Positions 1 to 7,741 of a stretch of 64,000 bases of DNA are shown here, in pieces. The translations under genes and the position numbers were made by a program. The stretch lies in contig NZ_VAUW01000021.1 of NCBI RefSeq assembly GCF_005771495.1, positions 1-64,000 on the forward strand, in the 5' to 3' direction. The notes under the pieces are model-generated. The model did not search any database. It had not been told where the DNA came from and saw nothing but the letters and a program-made list of their open reading frames with translations. Within the stretch, counting starts at the first letter, position 1. The number at the start of each line of letters is the position of its first letter. The DNA is from Maribacter sp. ACAM166. Lineage in GTDB: Bacteria > Bacteroidota > Bacteroidia > Flavobacteriales > Flavobacteriaceae.

Positions 1-37
1 TCGAGATGATTTGGGAAAACAAGGTTATATTTAACAT

Positions 38-106
38 AAGAGAAAGGTGTGGTTTTGAGTGCACCACAAAGGTAACTTTGAGGAACAGAATTCCCTTTCT
101 CTTTTT
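38..106 (+). terminator. Terminator-like hairpin, possibly the end of a small structured RNA
   Basis: Arms AAGAGAAAGG (38-47) and CCTTTCTCTT (94-103) pair perfectly over 10 bp and are followed by a T run. The enclosed 46 nt can form short competing helices, including GTGG (49-52) with CCAC (64-67), and CAAAG (67-71) closing a GTAA loop with CTTTG (76-80). It may be the rho-independent terminator of a gene left of the window or a small RNA with its own terminator. I recognise no known RNA family. Confidence 0.5.
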
Positions 107-144
107 TAATCGTTTAGGACGCTATTGGTTTAATACAACTAATC

Positions 145-180
145 ATTATTTTCACAATGCCCTTTGTGAAAATAATTTTG
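145..180. terminator. 13-bp hairpin with T run
   Basis: ATTATTTTCACAA (145-157) pairs with TTGTGAAAATAAT (164-176) around a 6-nt loop; TTTT follows. The arms are A/T-rich at their outer ends, so it could terminate transcription from either side. There is no gene between it and the start of the window. Confidence 0.45.
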
Positions 181-284
181 CGTAATACGATAGAGATTAT
201 TTTGAAAAATAAATAATTACAGATTTTATTATAAAAATCAAGTGGACAGTATTAGATAGAATAACTACACATTCTACAAGAAGA

Positions 285-352
285 GGGTCTACCGAAAACA
301 TCTTAATCACGAGGGATAGTATAATCCCTTATTCGGGTATCTTTATAGACCC
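285..352. other. Nested palindrome upstream of the TM2 gene
   Basis: Three nested helices are visible: GGGTCTA (285-291) with TAGACCC (346-352), CCGA (292-295) with TCGG (333-336), and AGGGAT (312-317) with ATCCCT (324-329). The 3' half contains TATCTTTA (338-345), one mismatch from the flavobacterial -7 consensus. The element may be a structured leader, the tail of a small RNA or a DNA operator at the promoter of the gene at 458. No riboswitch class was recognised. Confidence 0.4.
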
Positions 353-457
353 AGACAAAAACAAAATAAAACCTTGAGAACACATAAATTAAGTATTTTT
401 ATGATATACATATTTTCTTTACATTTAATAGAATTTAAATAACTAACACTTTTAACC

Positions 458-1000
458 ATGTCAGATAACAATAAAGATTTAGGGGAACAAGCCGAAGACG
501 CTATGGATAACGCCAAAAAGAAGGCAGAAAATCTTGGTGATAAAAGCAAAAAAGAAACAAAGGATTTTGGTGAAAAAGCCGAAGATACTTTTGAAAAAAC
601 CAAAAAAAAGACTGAAAAGGCTTACGATGACGCAAAAGAATTTTCAGAAGACACCAAAGAATCCACTAATGAATTTAGTGAGAACGCTAAAAAAACCGCC
701 AATGAATTTACTGCCGGTGCCAAAGAAGCTTTTAGTGGTGCTGGAGGAGAAAATAAAAAAATGCTAGCAGGTATTTTGGCGATTGTGATTGGTTCTTTAG
801 GAATACATAAATTTATTTTAGGATACCAAAAAGAAGGAATTATAATGCTTGTTGTAACTATCGTTTTAGGTGCTGTCACTTGTGGTATTGGGGCATCTGC
901 AATGTGGGTTGTTGGTATAATTGAAGGTATCATCTATTTAACAAAATCTGATGAAGAGTTTTACAATACATATCAAGTAGGCAAAAAACCTTGGTTCTAA
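458..1000 (+). CDS. TM2-domain membrane protein with long charged amphipathic N-terminus
   Basis: 180 aa. Residues 1 to about 100 are almost only K, E, D, A, N, T and F in quasi-11-residue repeats with no Cys or Pro, resembling LEA-group-3 or YtxH-like amphipathic helices. Residues about 103-165 form a TM2 domain: two hydrophobic helices joined by a short loop, with the conserved pattern GSLGIHKFILGYQKEG. The C-terminus ends in a short polar tail. The function of the TM2 family is not established; membrane anchoring of a stress-protective helix is inference. The gene stands alone, with a hairpin terminator at 1008-1037. The ATG is the first in frame, about 110 nt after the leader palindrome. 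Confidence 0.85.
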   Translation: MSDNNKDLGEQAEDAMDNAKKKAENLGDKSKKETKDFGEKAEDTFEKTKKKTEKAYDDAKEFSEDTKESTNEFSENAKKTANEFTAGAKEAFSGAGGENKKMLAGILAIVIGSLGIHKFILGYQKEGIIMLVVTIVLGAVTCGIGASAMWVVGIIEGIIYLTKSDEEFYNTYQVGKKPWF

Positions 1001-1007
1001 CTACTTT

Positions 1008-1037
1008 AAGTCGGGTTTATATTTCCCGACTTTTCTT
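1008..1037 (+). terminator. Rho-independent terminator after the TM2 gene
   Basis: AAGTCGGG (1008-1015) and CCCGACTT (1025-1032) form an 8-bp stem with a 9-nt loop followed by TTCTT, 8 nt after the TM2 stop codon. Confidence 0.75.
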
Positions 1038-1048
1038 ATTCAATTTAG

Positions 1049-1066
1049 TATCGTAATATTGCGATA
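1049..1066. promoter_or_regulatory. Candidate ArsR operator overlapping the -7 box
   Basis: TATCG (1049-1053) and CGATA (1062-1066) form an inverted repeat. The 8-nt spacer, TAATATTG (1054-1061), differs by one base from the flavobacterial -7 element TAnnTTTG. The arsR ATG is at 1079. Repressor binding here would block the promoter, as usual for autoregulated ArsR proteins; the binding is inferred. Confidence 0.45.
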
Positions 1067-1078
1067 TACAAATATTAA

Positions 1079-1402
1079 ATGGGCGTTACTAAAACACAAA
1101 TATTCAACACAAAGCAGAACGAATTGGCTATCATCTTTAAGGTATTATCTAATCCTGCCCGTATTGCCATTCTACAATATATAAGCCAACAAGATTCTTG
1201 TATTTGCAATGACATTGTAGATGAAATTGGTTTGGCGCAACCAACAATATCACAACACCTTAAAGAACTGAAAAGTATTCATCTAATTAAAGGTGAAATT
1301 GAGGGTAAGAAGGTTTGTTATTGCATCAATCTAGATAAATGGGCAGAAATTCAAAACCTTTGCAATGCCTTTTTTAACACGACTAAAAATAATTGTTACT
1401 AA
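1079..1402 (+). CDS. arsR: ArsR/SmtB-family metalloregulatory repressor
   Basis: 107 aa, the typical size for a winged-helix ArsR protein. A CxC pair (C41-I-C43) lies at the start of the helix before the recognition helix, the position of the ELCVCDL As(III)/Sb(III) site of ArsR. The HTH spans about residues 47-68, followed by the wing. Further cysteines are at C80, C82, C95 and C106. Such proteins release DNA when they bind trivalent arsenic or related metals. Downstream lie DUF6428 and ArsN-like genes, the usual flavobacterial ars order, but arsC and an As(III) efflux pump are absent, so its remaining target may be only its own short operon. Confidence 0.85.
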   Translation: MGVTKTQIFNTKQNELAIIFKVLSNPARIAILQYISQQDSCICNDIVDEIGLAQPTISQHLKELKSIHLIKGEIEGKKVCYCINLDKWAEIQNLCNAFFNTTKNNCY

Positions 1403-1417
1403 TTAAAAACACATCAC

Positions 1418-1906
1418 ATGAAAACAAATGAGTTTCTCACCTAATTAAAGAAAAACACAGATAAAAGTTTAGTATTTGAATATACTCCGGGTTTATTGGT
1501 AGCCGCAAACTATCATATTACAGAGGTTAAAAATATCACCATTGACTCTGTTGATTGTGGTGCAGGTACCGATTTCTGGAAAGAAACGATTATACAACTA
1601 TGGGAAAGTCCCGAAGAAATTGGCAAAAGAGATTAGATGACTACCAGCAAGGCATTAGCAATTTTAAATAAAGTTGACCAAATAAAACCCATGGAAAAAG
1701 GGGTCGAAGTAAAATTTGAATATAGTAATGCGTCTTTTCACACGGCTCAATTATTTGTCTTATCCTATCAACTTAAAGATAACACGCTTTTATTCTATCT
1801 AGGAATTGAAAAAACAGATTGTAAGGCGAAAGAAACATGCAGTATACCAGAAAACGCAGAGGAAGTCACAGAGTCATCGTGCGCACCAGGTAGCGGTTGC
1901 TGCTAA
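1418..1906 (+). pseudogene. DUF6428 family gene broken by two nonsense codons
   Basis: A single reading frame from ATG 1418 to TAA 1906 matches the DUF6428 family found in flavobacterial ars operons: MKTNEFLT, then a segment around VFEYTPGLLVAANYHITEVKN, and a Cys-rich tail ending APGSGCC. It is interrupted in frame by TAA at 1442-1444 and TAG at 1634-1636, both inside otherwise conserved sequence and with no frame change. The piece after the second stop begins with ATG (1637) and could give an 89-aa C-terminal fragment. The family's function is unknown. No other decay is seen, so the lesions look recent, or are sequencing errors or recoding. Confidence 0.75.
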
Positions 1907-1917
1907 CCTACAACTCT

Positions 1918-2418
1918 ATGAAAAATGTAATCATTAGGCCAATGTTAGCAACAGATTGGGTCTCTGTTGCTAACATCTATAAACAGGGAATCGCTACAGG
2001 CATCGCCACATTTGAAACTAAGGTTCCTTCTTTTGAATTTTGGGATATGGCACATATGCAGACCTGTAGGTTTGTTGCAGAACTTAATAATGAACTCTTA
2101 GGATGGGGAGCACTTTCTCCAGTTTCTAGCAGATGTGTTTATGGTGGTGTAGCCGAAGTAAGCATTTACGTCTCAAAAGAAAGTAGGGGACAAGGTATTG
2201 GCAAGATAGTATTGAAACATTTAATAATAGCCAGCGAAAAGGAAGGTATATGGACGCTGCAATCAGGAATATTTCCAACGAACATAGGTAGTATTAAGGT
2301 ACACCAAACAGCTGGCTTCAGGCTTATTGGCAAACGTGAGCGAGTGGGAAAATTAAATGGTAACTGGATCGATAATGTTCTTTTTGAACGAAGAAGCCAG
2401 GTTGTGGGTGTAGATTAA
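1918..2418 (+). CDS. GNAT N-acetyltransferase, ArsN/phosphinothricin-acetyltransferase type
   Basis: 166 aa from ATG 1918; an upstream in-frame TTG at 1897 would overlap the previous ORF and add residues not seen in the family. The N-terminus IRPMLATDWVSVANIYKQG and the acetyl-CoA loop (RGQGIG, about residue 99-104) are those of ArsN/PAT acetyltransferases. These acetylate the amino group of arsinothricin or phosphinothricin and are often found in ars operons. The 12-nt gap from the DUF6428 frame and the shared strand suggest one transcript with arsR. The actual substrate is inferred from context only. Its stop overlaps the stop of the convergent acyltransferase. Confidence 0.75.
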   Translation: MKNVIIRPMLATDWVSVANIYKQGIATGIATFETKVPSFEFWDMAHMQTCRFVAELNNELLGWGALSPVSSRCVYGGVAEVSIYVSKESRGQGIGKIVLKHLIIASEKEGIWTLQSGIFPTNIGSIKVHQTAGFRLIGKRERVGKLNGNWIDNVLFERRSQVVGVD

Positions 2419-4244
2419 ATTACATCTTTTTTCAGGCCAGGAGCCTGTGACTCTTGTAATCTGCGCTCCAATTCCACTTGAAATTCTTCCATGACCGGTT
2501 TTACCGTACTTTCAGGTAAATCTGCAATCTTAATATACATTAAACCGTCAACAGAATTGTTGAATAATGGATCCACATTAAATGCAACTACCCTCGCGTT
2601 TTGTTTGATGTATTTTTTGATAAGTACTGGCAAACGTAAACTTCCGGGCTCCACCTCATCAATTAATCGGTCAAACTTATTTAAATCGGCCTGGGTCTCA
2701 TCGAAGACAAATTCTTTATCCGCATCCTTAAGTTTTACCTTAAATTCCTTTTTCGGCCTTATATACTGAGCTACATAAGGATCCCAATAATTCGATTTCA
2801 TAAATTCAATCATCAATGATTTCGAAAAATTAGAAAACTGGTTACTGATACTAACTCCGCCAATAAGATACTTATGCTCTGGAAATCTAAGGGTTGTATG
2901 TACAATCCCTTTCCAAAGTAAAAATAAAGGCATTGGTTTCTGTTGGTATTCTTTAGTGATATAAGCCCGACCCATTTCAATGGAACTCTGCATCATATCA
3001 TATAACTCTGGCTCAACGCGAAATAAGTCTTGAACGTAAAATCCGTCGATACCATATTGCGGAAAAATTTCAGAACCCATCCCCATGCGATACGCTCCAA
3101 CAATACATTTCGCCTCGTTGTCCCAAAGAAAAAGATGATGGTAGTATGAATCAAACTTATCCAAATCAATGGCCTTATTGGTGCCTTCACCAATAGCTCT
3201 AAAAGTTACCTCCCGCTGTATTCCGATTTCTTGTAAAATAAAAGGCATATCCTGTTCTTTAGCCAAGAATACCTCGTAATTCTTACTTTGAAGCAAACGA
3301 CAATCTTTCTCCCTAAGTTTCTCTATTTCTCCTTCCATTACCTCTTTACGCACCGCTGTTGCAATCTTCTTCGGTTGCTTGGGTATTTTAAGTGAAGATG
3401 GTAATTGGTCGATTAATCGCTCTTTTTCATAAGCATTAGACAATATATAGGTCTTACGACGTAGCAAATCTATATACTCTTCTAAACTTTGTTGTTCCTT
3501 TTGGGTGGCAACCGAAATTGGCTGTCCTATCCTCACTTTAATAGGTCTATTGCTTTGGCTGAAAACCTGAGAGGGTATCAATGCAGTACGAATAGAATCA
3601 CCCAATTTAGCAAGACGATAGAATAGTGAACTATTCTTTGCATGAAAGTATATTGGAACCACTGGTACTTCGGCCTTGCGAATTAATTTTAATGCAGCTT
3701 CTTCCCAAGGTTTATCTACGAATAATTTACCTTCCTTAACTGTAGAAACTTCACCAGCTGGAAAAACTCCAAGTACATGACCGTCACTTAAATGTTGTAA
3801 TGTATTCTTAAAACCGGCAATACTGCTTTTGGCATTCTTATGTTCTGTAAATGGATTTACTGGAATAATATAGGGCTTAATCGGCTCCATACGTTGCAGT
3901 AAAAAATTGGCCATTATCTTATAATCTGGCCGTTGTTTAACCATTAGTTTATAAAGTAAAATACCATCAATGGCACCCAAAGGGTGATTGCTAATAGTAA
4001 TATAAGGGCCCTCTTTTGGCAACCGTCTAAAGTCTTCTTCGGGTATTTCGTAGTCAATCTCGAAGTGCTTTAAAATAGCATCTGCATAAGCCTCTCCCTC
4101 TAAATGCGATATAGAATCGTAAATGGAATTGATACGTGAAATACGTGTAATTTTCAATAGCACCCAACCAATAAAAGTGCCAACTACTCCATATTTGGCA
4201 AGATTGATGGTCTTGGCAATTTCTTTAGCGGTAACTAAACCCAT
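2415..4244 (-). CDS. olsF: Bifunctional lysophospholipid/ornithine-lipid acyltransferase, OlsF type
   Basis: 609 aa from ATG 4244. Residues about 60-300 are a PlsC-like acyltransferase with the NHPLGAIDG motif (H87, D93) and a downstream FPAGEVS block. Residues about 330-560 are a GNAT-like hemolysin/OlsB domain with the SIEMGRAYI motif. In OlsF enzymes the C-terminal domain N-acylates ornithine and the N-terminal domain O-acylates lyso-ornithine lipid, giving membrane ornithine lipids. A longer TTG-started frame (4307) exists, but TATATTTA (4267-4274), a -7-like box, lies 22 nt upstream of ATG 4244 and favours the shorter start. Specificity for ornithine rather than glycine or another head group is inferred. 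Confidence 0.75.
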   Translation of the reverse strand: MGLVTAKEIAKTINLAKYGVVGTFIGWVLLKITRISRINSIYDSISHLEGEAYADAILKHFEIDYEIPEEDFRRLPKEGPYITISNHPLGAIDGILLYKLMVKQRPDYKIMANFLLQRMEPIKPYIIPVNPFTEHKNAKSSIAGFKNTLQHLSDGHVLGVFPAGEVSTVKEGKLFVDKPWEEAALKLIRKAEVPVVPIYFHAKNSSLFYRLAKLGDSIRTALIPSQVFSQSNRPIKVRIGQPISVATQKEQQSLEEYIDLLRRKTYILSNAYEKERLIDQLPSSLKIPKQPKKIATAVRKEVMEGEIEKLREKDCRLLQSKNYEVFLAKEQDMPFILQEIGIQREVTFRAIGEGTNKAIDLDKFDSYYHHLFLWDNEAKCIVGAYRMGMGSEIFPQYGIDGFYVQDLFRVEPELYDMMQSSIEMGRAYITKEYQQKPMPLFLLWKGIVHTTLRFPEHKYLIGGVSISNQFSNFSKSLMIEFMKSNYWDPYVAQYIRPKKEFKVKLKDADKEFVFDETQADLNKFDRLIDEVEPGSLRLPVLIKKYIKQNARVVAFNVDPLFNNSVDGLMYIKIADLPESTVKPVMEEFQVELERRLQESQAPGLKKDVI

Positions 4245-4266
4245 ATTATCATCCTCATTTAGATTG

Positions 4267-4274
4267 TAAATATA
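4267..4274 (-). promoter_or_regulatory. -7-like element for the OlsF-type gene
   Basis: On the minus strand TATATTTA differs by one base from TAnnTTTG and ends 22 nt before ATG 4244. If used, transcription starts inside the longer ORF and excludes its TTG start at 4307. Confidence 0.35.
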
Positions 4275-4327
4275 GGAAAATAGCACTAGGAGCACCATTT
4301 TTCCCAAGTGCTAAATATAAATGTAAA

Positions 4328-5575
4328 TTACTTTACCACTAGCTGTACTATTTCCGTTCCACGCTGTTCTAAAAGCAATTCTTTTCCTTTTTGAAGTGAT
4401 TCTAATGCCTTAGTGTCAAAATGGCGAATTGTATATAGTGAAACGTTCTCATGATAAGCCACCGTGAACTTACTTTTTAATTGTTGCAAAAGTGCTTCCA
4501 AACCTCCAAATTTATTGTCAACACATACCGAAAAGCTAATGGCTGAATTCTGGATAAGGTCTACTTTAATTTTGTGTTCATGGAATAACTTGAAAAGTTC
4601 ACTTATACTATCTTCAACAATAAATGAAAAATCAAGAGATGATAATTTCATTAAAACTTGATTCTTTTTCACTATAAAACAAGGCACCTTTGGTTCAATT
4701 CCAACACCCTTACCTACCGTCGTTCCATTATTCTTAGGATTTAAAAAAGATTTCACAAGTAATGGAATTTCCTTTCTCTGCAATGGCTGCAAAGTCTTAG
4801 GGTGAATTACAGATGCCCCATAAAATGCTAATTCAATTGCTTCTCTATAAGATATATTATTCAGTAGCTGGGTTTCCCTAAAGTATCTAGGGTCTGCATT
4901 CAAAACACCTGGCACATCTTTCCAGATGGTTACAGAATCAGCATTTAAACAATATGCTAAAATTGCTGCTGTATAATCGGATCCTTCACGGCCCAAGGTT
5001 GTAGTAAAGTTATTATCATCACTACCTAGAAAACCTTGTGTAATGTTTAAAATTTTTCTATCGATTTTGGCAACATTCTCTTGGGTTCGTTCCCAGTTTA
5101 CGGCGGTATCTCGGTAACTACTGTCGGTTTTTATGAAGTTTCGTACATCTAACCAATTATTGGCAATTCCAATTTCCTTAAAATAAGCACTTACAATTGT
5201 GGTAGCAATCAATTCTCCATACCCTACAATTTGATCATAAACAAAATTATAGTTAGGTGATTTGTTCCACGCCATAAACCCATTGACTTCATCGATCAGA
5301 ATTTTTATATCCTTATAAATGACATGTTTGGTATTAGGGAATAATTCGGATACAATACCATGGTGATAATCTACCAATTCTGCCACTTTTGAAGGTATCT
5401 TCTGCTTATCGTTAAAATAGGCGTTTATAATATCTTCCATAGAGTTAGTTGTTTTGCCCATGGCTGAAACTACCAATAAGGTATTCTCATACCCAACCTC
5501 TTTTAAAACCTTAACAACATTTCTAACCCCATCTGCATCTTTTACGGATGCTCCCCCAAATTTAAAAACCCTCAT
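4328..5575 (-). CDS. lysC: Aspartate kinase, monofunctional
   Basis: 415 aa. The N-terminus FKFGGASVKDADGVRN is the amino-acid-kinase lysine/phosphate loop, and TTLGREGSDYTAA plus IWKDVPGVLNADPR are the substrate and nucleotide blocks of aspartate kinase. Residues about 290-415 hold the tandem ACT regulatory region. The enzyme phosphorylates L-aspartate, the first step to lysine, threonine, methionine and diaminopimelate. No dehydrogenase domain is fused, so this is not a ThrA-type protein. The gene ends 83 nt before the olsF start and its ATG is 46 nt from the next minus-strand gene. Which end product inhibits it cannot be told from sequence. Confidence 0.9.
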   Translation of the reverse strand: MRVFKFGGASVKDADGVRNVVKVLKEVGYENTLLVVSAMGKTTNSMEDIINAYFNDKQKIPSKVAELVDYHHGIVSELFPNTKHVIYKDIKILIDEVNGFMAWNKSPNYNFVYDQIVGYGELIATTIVSAYFKEIGIANNWLDVRNFIKTDSSYRDTAVNWERTQENVAKIDRKILNITQGFLGSDDNNFTTTLGREGSDYTAAILAYCLNADSVTIWKDVPGVLNADPRYFRETQLLNNISYREAIELAFYGASVIHPKTLQPLQRKEIPLLVKSFLNPKNNGTTVGKGVGIEPKVPCFIVKKNQVLMKLSSLDFSFIVEDSISELFKLFHEHKIKVDLIQNSAISFSVCVDNKFGGLEALLQQLKSKFTVAYHENVSLYTIRHFDTKALESLQKGKELLLEQRGTEIVQLVVK

Positions 5576-5621
5576 ATTTTAGTATACGTTAATTTAAACT
5601 CTTCATTCAATTTTGTTTTTT

Positions 5622-6104
5622 TCAAGCCATGGCATTTAAATAATTTCTTATTCCGGTTTCATCTAATTGTACGACATCCCAATCACGCATAACATTGGCT
5701 CCCTTACGTTCATAAAAACCGATAGCAGGCTCATTCCAATCTATAACTTCCCAACTAATTCGTTTTACGCCTAAATCGTTTCCGTATTTCACGACTTCAT
5801 CTAAAAGGGCGGTTCCTAAACCAGTACCACGCATTTCCTTCGTCACTATCAAATCTTCTAAATGGATAACAGGTCCTTTCCAGGTAGAATATCTTGGGTA
5901 TACCAATGCCATACCCACTGTTTTGTTATTCTTTTCCGCAACAAAACAATGAAACAATTTATGTTTACCAAAACCATCTTCTTCCAAATTTTGCTGATTC
6001 ACCTCTACGGCATCATTTTCCTTTTCAAAAATGGCCAATTCATGAATTAATTGAAGCACTTGCTTCATATCTTCTCTTTGGGCCGTTCTAATCGTATATT
6101 CCAT
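5622..6104 (-). CDS. GNAT acetyltransferase, diamine/thialysine (SSAT-like) type
   Basis: 160 aa. The acetyl-CoA binding motif RGTGLGTALL and the segment HLEDLIV before it, plus WEVIDWNEPAIGFYERKGA near the C-terminus, are characteristic of the spermidine/spermine or thialysine acetyltransferase branch of GNATs. It would acetylate a primary amine in the cytoplasm; the substrate (polyamine, thialysine or another small amine) is inferred. It lies 46 nt upstream of the aspartate kinase on the same strand and could share its transcript. Polyamine synthesis genes are at the far right of the window but not linked. Confidence 0.75.
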   Translation of the reverse strand: MEYTIRTAQREDMKQVLQLIHELAIFEKENDAVEVNQQNLEEDGFGKHKLFHCFVAEKNNKTVGMALVYPRYSTWKGPVIHLEDLIVTKEMRGTGLGTALLDEVVKYGNDLGVKRISWEVIDWNEPAIGFYERKGANVMRDWDVVQLDETGIRNYLNAMA

Positions 6105-6183
6105 AATTGTTACAAATAAAACACAAAGTTATAAATTTAAAAAATCAAAATGAAGCCAAAATTGATGGTTTCACAAAATAGCC

Positions 6184-6191
6184 GATATTTG
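6184..6191 (+). promoter_or_regulatory. -7-like element for fbp
   Basis: GATATTTG differs from TAnnTTTG only at the first base and lies 21 nt before the fbp ATG at 6213, in the divergent gap between the GNAT gene and fbp. Confidence 0.45.
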
Positions 6192-6212
6192 TATCGTAAC
6201 TATAAATAACTC

Positions 6213-7220
6213 ATGGCACCTAAAAGAAATCAAACCTTAGGCGAATTTATTATTGAAAATCAGGATTCCTTTCAATATTCATCAGGAGAACTATCAAAGC
6301 TCATTAATGCCATTCGATTAGCGGCCAAAGTTGTTAATCACGAAGTAAGTAAAGCTGGGTTAATTGACATTTTAGGTGGTGTAGGTGAAACCAATATACA
6401 AGGCGAGGACCAGCAAAAACTAGATCTTTTTGCTAATGAAAAATTCATACAAACACTAAGGAATAGAGAAATTGTTTGTGGTATTGCATCTGAAGAAGAA
6501 GATAGTTTTATCAGTATTAATAGTAGTGATGATAATCATCAGAATAAATATATTGTTCTCATCGATCCTTTAGATGGTTCTTCAAACATTGATGTAAACG
6601 TTTCTGTCGGCACCATTTTTTCTATATACAGAAGAATAACACCTATTGGAACTCCAGTTAAAATCGAAGATTTTTTACAGCCAGGCAACAAACAAGTTGC
6701 TGCAGGTTATGTGGTTTACGGTACCTCAACAATGTTAGTGTATACCACAGGTGATGGTGTTAACGGCTTTACCTTGAACCCAGCTTTGGGCACATTCTAC
6801 CTATCACACCCTGACATGAAGTTTCCAGAAGAAGGTAAAATATATTCTGTAAATGAAGGCAACTATGTTCATTTTCATCAAGGAGTGAAAGATTATATTA
6901 AATATTGCCAAATGCAAGAAGGAGACCGGCCTTATACCTCAAGATATATTGGCTCATTAGTTTCTGACTTTCATAGAAACATGATTAAAGGTGGTATTTA
7001 CATGTACCCAAAAAGTAGTGTAACCGCAAGCGGTAAACTACGATTGCTTTACGAATGTAATCCTATGGCCTTTATAGCGGAACAGGCAAACGGATTGGCC
7101 GTTGCAGGTAAATCACGAATAATGGACATTGAGCCAACAGAATTACATCAACGGGTTCCCTTTTTCTGTGGTAGCCGAAAAATGGTAGAAAAACTACAAG
7201 AATTCTTGAGTAAATATTAG
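6213..7220 (+). CDS. fbp: Class I fructose-1,6-bisphosphatase
   Basis: 335 aa, the standard length. The metal-binding DPLDGSSN motif is at residues 118-125 and the acidic ASEEED cluster at 92-97. [20 protein letters not shown] near residue 270-288 is the conserved C-terminal substrate region. It removes the C1 phosphate of fructose 1,6-bisphosphate in gluconeogenesis, in the cytoplasm, with Mg2+. The gene has its own promoter and is transcribed alone. Its TAG stop overlaps the stop of the convergent TerB-like gene. Confidence 0.95.
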   Translation: MAPKRNQTLGEFIIENQDSFQYSSGELSKLINAIRLAAKVVNHEVSKAGLIDILGGVGETNIQGEDQQKLDLFANEKFIQTLRNREIVCGIASEEEDSFISINSSDDNHQNKYIVLIDPLDGSSNIDVNVSVGTIFSIYRRITPIGTPVKIEDFLQPGNKQVAAGYVVYGTSTMLVYTTGDGVNGFTLNPALGTFYLSHPDMKFPEEGKIYSVNEGNYVHFHQGVKDYIKYCQMQEGDRPYTSRYIGSLVSDFHRNMIKGGIYMYPKSSVTASGKLRLLYECNPMAFIAEQANGLAVAGKSRIMDIEPTELHQRVPFFCGSRKMVEKLQEFLSKY

Positions 7221-7639
7221 TGATTTAATAGGTATAAATAATCTTCAAAATCTATTTTACCTCCAAAAATAGCTACTGAACGCTCAATGACCTTATCGGC
7301 TTTTTCACCTGTAAAGCCCATTCCTATAGCATATTTTTTAATTAAAATCATTTCCTCATTGTCTATTCCATGGTCCGTATAGATGATTCGGAAAAAATCA
7401 AAGAGTCTTTCTAATCGTTTTTCCGCATCATGGGAAGGATCGATTGGATATTTATTTTCTTTTTTTATTACCTCCTCAAATTCAGATTTGGTAATATCCA
7501 ATTTAGTTGCAAAACGATCTAACATATTTTTCTCCTCAATACTTAGCTCACCATCAATAGCGGCCAAAGTTGACAATGCGGCAAAATGGGCTAAATTTCT
7601 TCTGTGTTCTCCACTCGTATATAAATCTGCAAAAGACAT
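7217..7639 (-). CDS. TerB-family tellurite-resistance-like protein
   Basis: 140 aa, all-helical by composition. Two acidic-rich helical repeats can be seen: [16 protein letters not shown] near residue 25-40 and [16 protein letters not shown] near residue 91-106, the TerB (DUF533-like) pattern with helix-start Asp/Glu that can bind divalent metal. The role of stand-alone TerB proteins is unknown; no other ter genes are near. It overlaps the fbp stop by 4 nt and is divergent from the repair module starting at 7742, 102 nt away. It is distinct in length from the three 110-aa paralogs at 19.5-22.6 kb. Confidence 0.75.
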   Translation of the reverse strand: MSFADLYTSGEHRRNLAHFAALSTLAAIDGELSIEEKNMLDRFATKLDITKSEFEEVIKKENKYPIDPSHDAEKRLERLFDFFRIIYTDHGIDNEEMILIKKYAIGMGFTGEKADKVIERSVAIFGGKIDFEDYLYLLNH

Positions 7640-7741
7640 ATCTTAATTTTAAATTATGAGACAAATATAATTTTTTTACAGGTCATAGTTTACATCTGGC
7701 ACAACTTTGTTCTTTTCAAAAATTTGTAACTTTCGATAGCT

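Noticed and set aside
1-457. tRNA, tmRNA or known riboswitch in the left-edge gap
   Set aside because: No cloverleaf or CCA end, and no recognisable motif for TPP, SAM, cobalamin, purine or preQ1 classes.
343-603. Minus-strand ORF (86 aa) across the TM2 start
   Set aside because: It is antisense to the better supported TM2 gene, with low-complexity hydrophobic sequence and no family match.
622-933. Minus-strand ORF (103 aa) inside the TM2 gene
   Set aside because: A shadow of the repetitive coding strand; composition is just the reverse complement of the TM2 gene.
7217-7639. A tellurite-resistance operon
   Set aside because: Only TerB-like proteins are present; no terC, terD or terZ neighbours.
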